64,000 bases of DNA from Prochilodus magdalenae (Eukaryota > Chordata > Actinopteri > Characiformes > Prochilodontidae). The notes below the pieces were generated by a model. The model did no database searches. It had not been told where the DNA came from and saw only the letters and a list, made by a program, of their open reading frames with translations. Of the stretch, positions 26,784 through 38,100 are shown in pieces. The stretch spans positions 62,001 through 126,000 of the forward strand of contig JAMWET010000464.1 in NCBI GenBank assembly GCA_024036415.1, given 5' to 3'. The number at the start of each line of letters is the position of its first letter. Within the stretch, counting starts at the first letter, position 1. Made by a program: the position numbers and the translations under genes.

Positions 26784-26838
26784 AAATATGGACTGTATAG
26801 ACAGTAGAGTGAAATATGGACTGTATAGACAGTAGATC
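26784..26838. repeat. Tandem duplication of 28 bases
   Basis: The unit beginning 'aaatatggactgtatagaca' occurs at 26784 and again at 26812, directly adjacent and nearly identical. It looks like a simple recent slippage duplication. Confidence 0.85.
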
Positions 26839-29800
26839 AATCTCCTTCAACAAGGGAAAAGAGGGGGGGGTGGGGTGGGCGACAAATTTCCTATTTTTAT
26901 TTTAAGTAGATCTCTAATCCTCCTTCAACAAGGCTAGTAGGCCCTCGTAACTTATAAATTTTAATAGTTAAAATAACTCAACAGTATTACTTGTTCATAT
27001 TTTAAAGAACAGTTCATGTTTTAAACAAAGCAGCAATTCATATAAAGAGCATATTTTTCAAAGCCTTGAACGCACCCACAAGCAACCAACTTGAGGCGCC
27101 AGCAGTAATTTGTTGTTTGGCAAAAAAAAAAAAAAAACAGTTTAAATGAAGGAGCCTTTGTTTAATGATGGCAGTCAGAAGGAGGAGGAGGATTAGGAGT
27201 AGTTTTAGTTATTGATTGCAGGAACAGATGCATATACAGCGGTCCAACTTCTGGCTAAAATGCATCTTCAACAACTATATGGCCATATTTAAGCGTCTTC
27301 AGTGCAGGTACTCCTGGAACTATGTACAAACTCTATCAAGATCCTTTTCCTGCAGCTTCTGACACATTAAACGACCAGGTTTAAAAAGGTTCTTTGTATA
27401 AATATTGCAGTGCTGCTAGTGCAAAAAACATTGGCCTAAAATTATTATAACCAGAAATCTCTGAAACAAAAACTTCACTCCAACAGGCCCAGGCTATAAG
27501 TCTACTAACTCATTCTGAGCTTTATTCAGCTTTATCCAAAAACAAAATCTAGAAAGTTGAAGAGTATCAGCATCATATTAGAATCATTCTATTTGAATAA
27601 TAAGTGTAATAATACTCATATTTTCATTACAAACAATTACTTTAGTTCACAGTCAAAAACCAAATAATACATATGTTTTCATTGAAGTATAACAAATTCT
27701 CTTTCAGTATGTCACTATTGTTAAAACAAAACTTCTAAACAAATCTCCAAATCAGATTTTTTCCCTCATTCAATTTGTTTGGTCCCTTAATCATGAAATT
27801 TCAATACAATCTAAAGGGCAACAGGTACTTTCAAATTATCTCAAAAACTATAAATGATTTTGGTCCCACAGCAGCGATATATACAATACATTGTACTGGT
27901 GCTGTTGTTGAATTTCAGAGTTGCAAAGACTGCCTGAATACAGTGTAATCCTACCAATGTCCTCAAGTCCCATGTAACACTGTTATGTTTAGAATAAACC
28001 TAAGAGCATTTCGTGTTGAGATGACCACTGAGGCATGTCTATTTAATAGATGTGAAAATCATTTGCTGCAGGGTGTCTGCATTAGTCTGGGTCACTGAAT
28101 CATATGTCCACACGCAGAGGAACCGTAGGTCTTTCTCCTTCAGAGAATCTAATCGTGCAGGCAGACAGACTGACACATAGGATGTATGGTGACCGTAGTC
28201 ACCTTATGAGAATGGATTTTGAGGACCATCACTTATATTGTCTCAGCCTATGACAAGTGAGTAAATAAGATGAGATTGGCTTAAGTGGTGAACCTTAAAG
28301 CTTTGATAAAAACCATGATGTTGCTCAGCCACACACACTTCATTAATCTACACATCAGACCTCCATAGAATAACTAAATAAACTATGAAGATAGTATTGT
28401 GTTAGCCAGGATTCTGCAACATACACAAGTCATAGATCAGTTATTATGATAGCTGGGTCTTCTATCGTATTAGTTAAGACATCAACCATCGACTTTCAGA
28501 AGTGATGTTTTTGTCAGAAACATTGGTCCCATCCAATGGACATCAGAAAGTAATTAATTGATTCCACCTTCCAATGATTTTAGTGGTTATTCTGAGATTC
28601 CTACCAATGGGAGGGCTTGCTGGGGTATCTCGAAAAAAAAAACATTGGGCAGTTTCATGAATTAAACCATTTGTTTCCAAATAGAAGTTTAAGACAGAGT
28701 ATGAGATAAACCTTCTGATCAGAACTCTCTGACTGTGTGGGTGTGGCTACAGACCGGTTTGATTGACAGCTGTCTATCTAACACCGCATTCTCCGCTCAT
28801 ACAAAAGTAAAAATTAACTAGATGAAAAAGTTCACAGATGGACTCAGGAATGAACTAAGAAACAGAAGGACAAAGCGAAAAAGCAACAGGCAATAGAGCA
28901 GACTAACAGACACGTAGATACAAGGATGGACAGAAAAAACAGAGACTGAGGAACAGACATGCAGATGGATGGATGAAGCAATGCGTAAATGAACACATGA
29001 TGTTTGTGTATAAATACACAAATTAACAAGTGGCAGTCAGATACAGACAGGTGTTTTAGCTTACTAACTTTTGGTTGTGCTGGATTAGCTTCAGTTTACT
29101 AAATTACTGTTTTGTGTGGGTGGGATACGGGATGCCAGCCCTGTGATTGGTTAGGAAATGTTATCAGAAGTGTTACCTAAGATTAGGATTACCCAGTTCA
29201 CATCAAGAGAAGAGAAATATGAGAAAATACAGCAGATATTTATTAGACTTTGGGGAGATATTCATTAGACATACTTTGTACATGTGTGTTGTGATCCAGA
29301 GGAACAAGATTAACTCAATTAGAAACACAGATTTAAATAAATGGGGCATTAAATAAAACTAACATTTCACCGAAATCATTACGCCTTCTGGGTGACACAG
29401 ACCCTACACATTCTCATTATAGGTGTTGCTGCTTCCCGAAACCACTAGCACTTAATTTCAGCAACACAGAATGTTCCTTTAAATGCTGTTTTAGTTCTAA
29501 TGTTCACCTTTTTATTTACTCTGTGTGGCGGTATGTGGTTGTTTCCAAATCAGACAACTGGGAGGTTTAACACTCATAGTTTACAGTCTTAAATTCTTTA
29601 TAGTTTAAAGTAAAAACTGCACGTCTATTTACATCTTAACCCACCCATCAGCGGAAAGGGAACACCAAAGGACCACCACTGACCAGGTATTATTTTGGTG
29701 ATGGACTTCACTGTAGTGATATTAAATCAATGATTAGTGTTTGTGGCACTGGTACAACTGTATCAGGGACATTTGGACACCAGGTTTTTAAACACTGTTT

Positions 29801-30584
29801 TCAATTCACTGCAGTTTGATTAGACACATCTACATTGTTGGTACAATGGCTCTTCAATGCATAATTACGTGGAGTGAAGTGGGCGAAGGTCTGATAAGTT
29901 GTACAGGAACAGATGAACTACAGTCAGTAATTGTAAACCTATAAAGTGCCTCGCCCTGCCACTACATATTGGTTTTGTAATGCTTGATTAAGGACTTTAA
30001 AAGCAGTTTGTAGGAAGACGCAACCTGTCAAATTCATATTCCAAACAACAGGGGGCAACATATCACCATATCATAGTTATAAAGTCATAAAAAATAAGTA
30101 ATAGCACAGACCCTGCTCCTCAATGTTAACATTAACAGCTGTTTACTTACCACTATATAAGAAATTCTGCTATTCCAGCATTAAACACCAAGAGCGTCTC
30201 CAGCAGTGAAAACCAAAGCCAATGTTATTTGCTGCAAAAAGTGGTTTCATGTTGGGAGCAGGCGATAGGGGTCATTATAATGGCCAGGTGCCTCAGCCAT
30301 CTTCAGGCTTACTGCTACCTTAATGGATTATCTGTCCTTAAATGAGATAACTGGAAGCAGTACTTTTAATATCATTGGCAAAAAGTTAAAATATGCCTTG
30401 GCAATTCTACTTCTACATCCTCTGATGTTGGACTGATTGCGGGCTCAATGCTGCAGTGACTTATTATCACCTCTAGAGAAACAAAGTCGTATTAGGAGAT
30501 GGACGGAGGCTAGCTGGTTAGCTTGCTAACTTCAGTAGATATCTTGCAACATCATACACAGCAAAAGAAAAGTTGCAGTCAGAA

Positions 30585-31150
30585 GGAAGTGTCACATTGC
30601 AATGCTATTTGGAAGGTAAGCAGGAACAATCAACTATGATAAATTTAGCGTGATATGAGCAATGTTTACTGAGCTACACATACAAAAGTAGTGTCTCTCA
30701 GGATGGAGTTGTAGAGGTTCCTTATGGTATCCTGTGATAATCCATCCCATGCAGCTTGAATATTCTCATACAGTTCCTGTAGATTTTGCTGTAGGGTGGA
30801 GGTGGAGTAATGCCAGGCCCTCTGGATGAGTAACACCCGATAACAAACCGTTGCCGCTGACCACAGTGCCTCCACACACAGATTCATTGGCCATCTCCAC
30901 CAAGACAAAGAAGACTAAAGATGATCTGCTGCCATTCTGAGTAAGCTGCCATTCATTGCAACCTTTAGTAACATTGACGTGGTGTTAAGGTCAGTCGTAA
31001 CCAACTGCATGCATGTAGTCTTGCATTGTGCAGCCGTCTGCCAATGGTGCTTGCACTAATAGGTTGACTTGTGCTTGCCGAATGAAATTGTGGCTGTCGA
31101 ATCAGTCAGATTCTATGATAAGGTTCTCCTTGGTTACGCCACGAGTACGA
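30585..31150 (-). pseudogene. Tc1-like transposase relic (copy A)
   Basis: On the minus strand the 3' part reads [20 protein letters not shown], the typical C-terminus of a Tc1-like transposase. Blocks nearer 31100 match the N-ward parts of the copies at 53.5 and 57 kb. There are numerous stops. It is immediately followed by the small inverted-repeat element at 31148. Confidence 0.65.
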
Positions 31151-31397
31151 TTGTCACTGTCCAAAGAAAAACAAGTATCTCCAAAATGGCAGCTTTACGG
31201 CAGAGGGCAAAAACCTCATTTAATATAAGGCAAGTCACTGGAACCAAATGTCTTCCCAAGCAGTTCTGGACCATTTCTGTTGGTCCATTCATCATGAAAT
31301 TCTCATACAGTGTAAACAGCAGGTGTTGTGTTCAAATGACACAGAAAGTACAAATCTGCACAAATGGAGGTGCATGTTTGTCACTGGACAGCAGCCA
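31148..31397. mobile_element. Short inverted-repeat (MITE-like) element, copy 1
   Basis: Begins 'gtcactgtccaaagaaaaac' and ends with a worn reverse complement of the same phrase ('gtcactggacagc'). It aligns along its whole length of about 245 bases to 42774-43017, where the ends are better preserved. It has no coding capacity. Confidence 0.7.
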
Positions 31398-31399
31398 TA

Positions 31400-32064
31400 T
31401 ATAGCTTTCTGAAATACAGTCAAAACTGTTATTCCTTCGCATACTGATGATAATTTTGGTTATTTTGGTTTTAAAACCAAAAATCTTGCAAATTGGACCT
31501 TTAAGATATCCGCTATAGGCAGAGATGGTTTACCCTGAAGAAACTGAAATTAGGCTCTTATTCTTCTCCTCTTGTTCTAAAATTAAAACAGCTAAAGCTA
31601 AATAAATAAAGACACGCAGCTCAATGTGAATGAAAAACCTTTCCTCAGGAATGGGCTTGACTATAAGCGGCAGCAGTAGTCTATTATCTTTGTAAAATAT
31701 TCAGGCTAAATGCCAAAAATAACCATTCATCAAAACTGCACTTAAGCACATGGAAGTGAATAAATGGAGCTCATCATTATTCACCTCAGACTATGAAGAA
31801 CACTAAGCCTGTCTAAGCACCAGTGTGGAACCTTCTCCAGCAGGGTGGGAGTGGTGGAGCTTTATCTCATCATTTGCTCCACCGCATCCACTCTTAAGTC
31901 AGATGTTCTCCACATAATGCAGCACTGAAGACCCCTTCAGGAGCCGAGGCTTTGGGTTCTTCCACGCCTCTTGATCGCAAACCGCGCATACAGAAGCTCA
32001 GTGGGGGGTGCATGTCCTCGCAGCGCCGGGATTAGCCTGTCTTGTTTGGCGGTGGAGAGCAGAT
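31400..32064 (+). promoter_or_regulatory. Upstream region of opsin B with a GGATTA site
   Basis: The region just before the start codon is richer in G and C than its surroundings. GGATTA at 32029-32034 matches the core bound by OTX/CRX homeodomain factors, which drive many photoreceptor and pineal genes; this is a known association, and only the hexamer is seen here. No TATA box is evident, and the transcription start cannot be placed. Confidence 0.3.
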
Positions 32065-32146
32065 ATGCGACCCCTTATGGATATATATTCATCCAAACTG
32101 TCCCCCGCGGTGGATTACGGAGCCGGCGCCTTCCTGCTGCTCATAG
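32065..32146 (+). CDS. Opsin B exon 1 (N-terminus and start of TM1)
   Basis: Encodes MRPLMDIYSSKLSPAVDYG and then the hydrophobic start of TM1, ending after one base of a codon at donor GTAAAC (phase 1). Three in-frame ATGs exist (32008, 32065, 32077). The second has G at -3; the third has G at +4 and gives MDIYSSKLSPAVDY, which aligns with the opsin A start. I chose 32065 as a compromise, and the 32077 form is equally likely. No N-glycosylation sequon is present. Confidence 0.8.
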
Positions 32147-35100
32147 GTAAACTTTTCAGCTCCTTTAGCTGGAGCACGCCCGTCCATCCATCTTATCTCA
32201 TTCGTCCTTCTAACATCGCGGCTGCACACTTTCATTTCAGGCTTTTTCGGGTTTTCTTACTTCTAGGTGTGTGTGTGTGGTGGCGGTGTTGGTGGTGTGT
32301 GTGCGTGCGTGCGTGCGTGTGTGTTGTTGGACCCCTGGAGTGTCTGGTTTGCAATCCCTGATTTAAAGGTCCCACATATCTAAAGGTTGTCAAAAGTATT
32401 AGGACGCTTGGGAGCTGTTAATAGAAATTTGCGAAGCAGGCACTATGGGCACTCCATCAGTGTCTGACTTCACAAATGTCTTTTCCACCAAAAAATCCCA
32501 TAGACACACGTATAGAAAGCTTGTAGAAAGCCTTCCCAGAGGAGCTGAAGCTGTTAAAGCTGCAAATGGGGTACCAACTTCATAATAATGGCTATGGATT
32601 GAGAGTGGGGTGCCATAAAAGCTCCTGTAGGTGTAATGTATAGGTAACCAAAATAGCCACAATAACAGCCACAATAAATGTAAAAATATGTTTTATTAGT
32701 TAGCTTTTTAATATACATATGTGCAAATAACATACAGTGGTGACAGTGGTGTACCTAGAATCGTATTTTGCATGTTTATTCATTATTGTCATGTTGAAAT
32801 GGGCTTTAAGGTGTTCCACACTACCCACTACCACCTAGTGTTAAATGTTTGTTAGAGTAACTGTTTGGTTTGATATGTAATATTCGAAGGTATCGAAGGT
32901 ATCGGTATCGAAGGTCCTTCCTTCCTGCTGCTGTTAGACTCTACAACCAGCACTGCTCCCAGAGGACCACGCACACACACACTTAAACTATACACACTCA
33001 CAGGACCACACACACACTTAACTATACACACTCACAGGAAATAGAGTTGTTTTCTATGTAGCATAATGTGCAATACTAACAATGTGCAATATCTTTCCAT
33101 TCCCCATGTGAAAAAAAGAATAAATGTGCATTTTTCTGTAAATATTTGGCATTTATCTGTAAATAAGATCCTCCAGAGGTTTTGACTTTTATTATTTATA
33201 ATGTTTATATTGTTGTTCTGTTCACCTGTCTTGTTTTTTGTACTGAGCACCTTGCTATCCCTTTGCTGCTGTAACACTGTAAATTTCCCCACTGTGGAAC
33301 TAATAAAAGATTATCTTATCTTATCTTATCTATTGGAATGAATACATACAGTAAAGTACACTCAAAAGGAATGAAGAAAGAAGTTATTATCAAAGGATAA
33401 ATGGAAACAATTAGAAGAGCACAGGTTTGGTTTCTGCTCACTCCAGCCATTGCATGGTTTTGTTTAGTTCCATCAGCAGCTTGATTAAATTTAATGAAAA
33501 ATTGATTACATAAACTGGGTTTTGGATGGTGGGAAATATTGGACGTCTTCAAAGAGAGACTCAGGAAATAGTTAAGCTATGCTTCTGTACTTATTTGAAG
33601 GTTAGTGTTTCATTTCAACATTATTGTTTACTTACACACAATAAAAAGTGATTGAATAAGAACTGTATGAATGTATCATGTGATACCAAGTACCTGACCA
33701 TAGTTACACATCCACGACTCAAGCATTTAAACATTCCAGTGTAAATAACATTCAGTTTGATGTTTAAAATATTTGGATATATGCTGTTAAAGCTTATTAA
33801 TACTTTAATTATAACAATATTTTGTATGTTTAATGTAATGTCTGCATTCCTGAAATGGAAACAATTTGTAAATAATAATAAAGGTATTAAACAGCCGCAG
33901 CAGAAACTACAAATGTAAGGAAGTGATTGAAGACAGTTCTGTTGGGTTCTGTTTGTGTGAAATCAGTTGTAGAATGGCTACAATGGGAAGCAGAACCTGG
34001 GCTATTTATAGCAGTGAACACTGAATGTGTGATCATTAATACCTGTGGTTAACTGTAGTCTGAAAATCAATAATGGAGACAGCTGGTTAATTTGATGTGT
34101 CCTGATGGAGTTCATCTACAGCAGTGCGAACTAACTAGAGTGATCAGGTGAGTGAAGGAGGCTGAATACTGACCTGGCGCTTTCTTGCTAAATGATTTAT
34201 TCTGAGCAGACATTCTCTTTCGCTCTCAGCTCCACACGCCTCTCCTCAGGTGAACATTTGCCACGATGTTGTAAATTAGTTGAGTGCAAACTAAGCTACT
34301 TAAACCAGCTAGTTTCACTAGCTTGCTTATACTGTTATACTGTATATGTGTGTATGTGATTTATATAAGAGGTCAAGGAGCAGAGGGGCATAGAAATGTG
34401 TTTTGTCAACATAGTGATGGACATGTCTTCACTGTGCCTCAGAGCAATCAGGGACTGAATGAGGTTAGCTTTTCCAGTAATCCTTTCCAGTGCACTTCTC
34501 TTTCTTTGTGAGATTAGAGGTGTCAATCACAATGGACATTGCTTCTTAGCAGAGGAAACAAATTATACCACATGATTAATAGAAATATAAAATAATCATC
34601 ACTCCAATAAGCAGTAGCCCTGCTGTTTTTACTGTTATAAATGTTTTACTTTTTACATACTTGTATACTGCATACATTTTGTTTTCTTTGCATTAGTTTT
34701 GTGAAGCTGTAACTTAGTCAGGGACCTTGTTTTGGTTGAATGTGCTTTGTGAAATATGCAGGCCGGAATCACTCCTTATAGCTTAAATAGGAATTGATGG
34801 AGCTAAACTACTAAGTACTGTAAATGTAATGTACATGCATAAACATGGCAAAAACCAATAAATTCAAAGTAGCAGTTTAATTTAATAAGGGCTATGAGGA
34901 CTGGAGACTGAATAATATTTTTTTAAATTTGAACAAGGCTTATATAGCCTTCATCAATCTCTGTCATTTAAAAAAGAAAATTGAAAATTTGTTTTCCAAT
35001 GAACTGGGCCATTTAGAAAGTATGCTGTAACCAAGTAGTAAATGCCTATAAAAGCCCATTATCATAAAAGCCCATGAAGAGCTTATCTAAACCAACTAAA

Positions 35101-38100
35101 TCTAACTAAATTTTAATCCTTAGAAGACCCATCTGAAATGAAAATGGAGACCAAATAATGCCAATAACAACTAATGCCATCCCTCATTTAAAAAATCAGA
35201 ATGTTTTTTTTTTCATATGAATTACTCTCATATCAAACTGTTTTTCTTTTTTTTTTTGCCAGCTTTCCTTGGCATGCAACATTACAAAATGTGAAATGTT
35301 TTCAGTTTCAGTGGATTGGTGGATATCCAAAATGACCTTTACTTCTGTTCTGAAAAGCTGCCACATCCAATAGGGATTATTTGGCTCATTAACAAACACA
35401 AAATATTGACGTTTTAAACAGTGGTACAAATATGGTTTGCCATGTTTCAGGTGTCAAAAGAAGACTACAAAAATGAAGTATGCCTGTGGTTTGAGTTATT
35501 ATACTAACAATATGTGTAATTCTTTTAAGGTCAAAAACTAATATTAATAGGAATGATGACATGAATTGTCTGTATATCAAAGCTGTCAGAGCTAAACCTC
35601 TCCAAGATGATAAATTTACAGGAGAAAAAAAAGGTCTGATTTGACTTTAATCAGAAAAGACTTTTCTTTTTGTGATGTAATTTTTAGTCATTTCTATTTC
35701 ATCCCATTTATTGTGAGATTGAAACACAATGTAAAACAAAAGTTGTTTTCAAATGATGTAAAAACTAAAAAATCGAGATAACATTTATTGCCTTTTACAA
35801 AGGCAGTTGTTTTCCAACCCGCTAAATTAAATTGCATGGTACAATTTAGGAAAATACCACAATAATGATAAATGTGATGATAATTAAATAGACAGGACAA
35901 GGACTATTGATAACTGTTTGTGGCAAATGTCAATGTTTTGAATGTATAAAATATGTGTTCACTCTTAATTAACAGTAACAGACAGCTCCGTCTTCCAACG
36001 TGCATGTAGATCAATAAATAAATAGATCAATACATTTAATTTCATGCAGAGGCACCTTGCAGCACAGATAAACACTAAAACTAACCACATTGCTGATATA
36101 GATATAGGGTAAGCTGTTAGGCCAACTGTTAGGCTATGCACTGATACACACTGCCAGAGACTGACAGGGTTTTGCATGTGTGCATGTCACCACTCAAGCA
36201 GTCAATGTGTCTCTTAGATTGCCCCCCCACACTATCCCCAAATAGTCTTAATAAACATAAAGTGTCACTAATACAGCAGCAGCTTGCACGTATGTACGTG
36301 TATGTGTTTGCATGGTGGTGTCAGATTTATCAATATGGTAATTGGAGCATCACACAGATGTGTAGATTTGTGTGTAATTTGTGGTATTCTGGAAAATCTA
36401 AATGTTTAGTTGACAAAATTTTATTTCTATGTGTAATGCTAATACAGGTAGACACTCCCAGTGAGGACATTGTTGAATGTTTATGTATGGACATTTTACA
36501 TCAAATATCAGAATCATTTCATTATTCTTAGGGCAACAATACTTTTCTCTTTGACTTTCTTTTACATAATTGTGAATACCACATATATTGTGATATAATT
36601 AAACGTTCATGCATTCAAATGTTAGTCATTATTGTTAGTGGGGCTTTGTCCACAGTACTTTTATTGACATGTGCTGTGAAGATTGTGCTTGTAGTTTTTG
36701 CCCAACAAAAAATCTTTGGGGTGGATCAGTGGATGAGATGTTATCTGCTGTGGAAAGGCCGTCATTTAGTTGACTGTGTTCTCTTTTTTGCTTTTAGAAT
36801 GCAGATATAACCTGTCAGGATGGCAATAAGAAAGCTTCCTGATTTTTTATTTGAATTTTATTAACATACATATGTGGTTTCCTCTTTGGAGTCAACAATG
36901 ACTGAACTATATTCTATATCAATAACGTGTTGGGGATGTGACTTCAATAACATCATGTTTAGTCATTTATATTTTGCAAAACTTAAAAAATAAATGTGCT
37001 TTGAATGATTTCTGTCACATTTTACCAAACGGGCTCTGATTGTGTTTTTTGTGTTCTTCTTTTTGTCATATTTAGCCATTTTGTCAATCATGGGGAACCT
37101 ACTGGTCCTGGTTATGGCATACAAGAGATCTTCCCTTTTAAAGCCCCCAGAGCTTCTGAGCGTGAACCTGGCAGTGACAGACCTCGGTGCTGCTGTTTCC
37201 ATGTACCCTCTGGCTGTGGCATCATCCTGGAACCATGCCTGGTTAGGAGGCAATGCCACCTGTATCTATTATGGCTTGATGGGCTTCTTCTTTGGAGTAG
37301 CCAGTATAGCCACCCTGACAGTCATGGCTATAGTACGCTTCTCGGTGTCCCTGACACTACAGTCACCTAGTGAGTACATACGTCGACCAGCTTCCATTTT
37401 TAGGCCTATTTTATATTTATCTGCCTCTTTGCCCAATGGAAAACGGTAATTTAAGGATCAAAGGTGCGTTAACATACTACTTATAGTACAAGATGGGAGT
37501 GCCGTTGGATCTTAAGGTTACAAAATCTCAGATTAGCATTTCTAGAATTGTAACTTGGAACAATGCATAAATAGATTTCACCTACAGGAAGAGTGTAACA
37601 ATCCAGCCAATTTAAGTCAGTCAAATATAAGTCAAATTTATACACTACTGGAAACATGTCTCCCAAATTCCAGATCAAATATTGATCTGTTTATTTAGAA
37701 AATGACTAATGACGCCTCCAGAAGCCTGTTTTTTGAATCATGCTCGCTGTGCATTTCACCCCAGCCATCATTCGCCAGTCTTTCTATAGGTCAACTAAGG
37801 TCATCTTACAGTGGCTTCCTACAATAGCTGTGCTGTCCTGTGTGTTTGCTGCTTGACCTTGTTTTTATGAACCAGACATTCACTGCATCTGCCAGTAAAA
37901 CTAGAACCAAACCTGCTGTACATGGGGAGGTGCTGATTTAAGAAGAAACTGGAGTGGTCTATTATTTATTTCCAGTGCGGGATATGTTTTTATTATTTTC
38001 AGAATTCAGGCAGGCTGACTGCAGTAGGACCATATGACTATTCACATCATCATTGTTAAGTGAAAGACTGCAGAATCTCTTGGCCTGTAGCTGTAGATGG

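Larger units (their letters stand above)
18259..30580. other. Spacer between the opsin genes, no gene seen
   Basis: About 12 kb without a supportable gene. No third opsin copy or opsin pseudogene exon is visible on either strand. It contains the transposon relics and microsatellites listed separately, and otherwise AT-rich unique sequence. A 900-base T- and C-rich block near 22915-23300 may be an old repeat that I could not classify. Confidence 0.55.
32147..37075 (+). other. Opsin B intron 1
   Basis: A 4.9 kb phase-1 intron ending in the acceptor TCATATTTAG. It holds a GT-rich microsatellite, a dispersed repeat and a LINE 3' end, listed separately. The rest is AT-rich and without recognisable features. 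Confidence 0.8.

Noticed and set aside
18259..32064. Possible third opsin or opsin pseudogene between the two genes
   Set aside because: I looked for LLGWG, YGPEP, FAK..YNP and NLAVTD-like readings on both strands and saw none.
37042..37075. Upstream ATG giving an alternative N-terminus directly before opsin B exon 2
   Set aside because: The stretch is the pyrimidine-rich splice acceptor; the exon 1 join restores the conserved TM1 start exactly as in opsin A.
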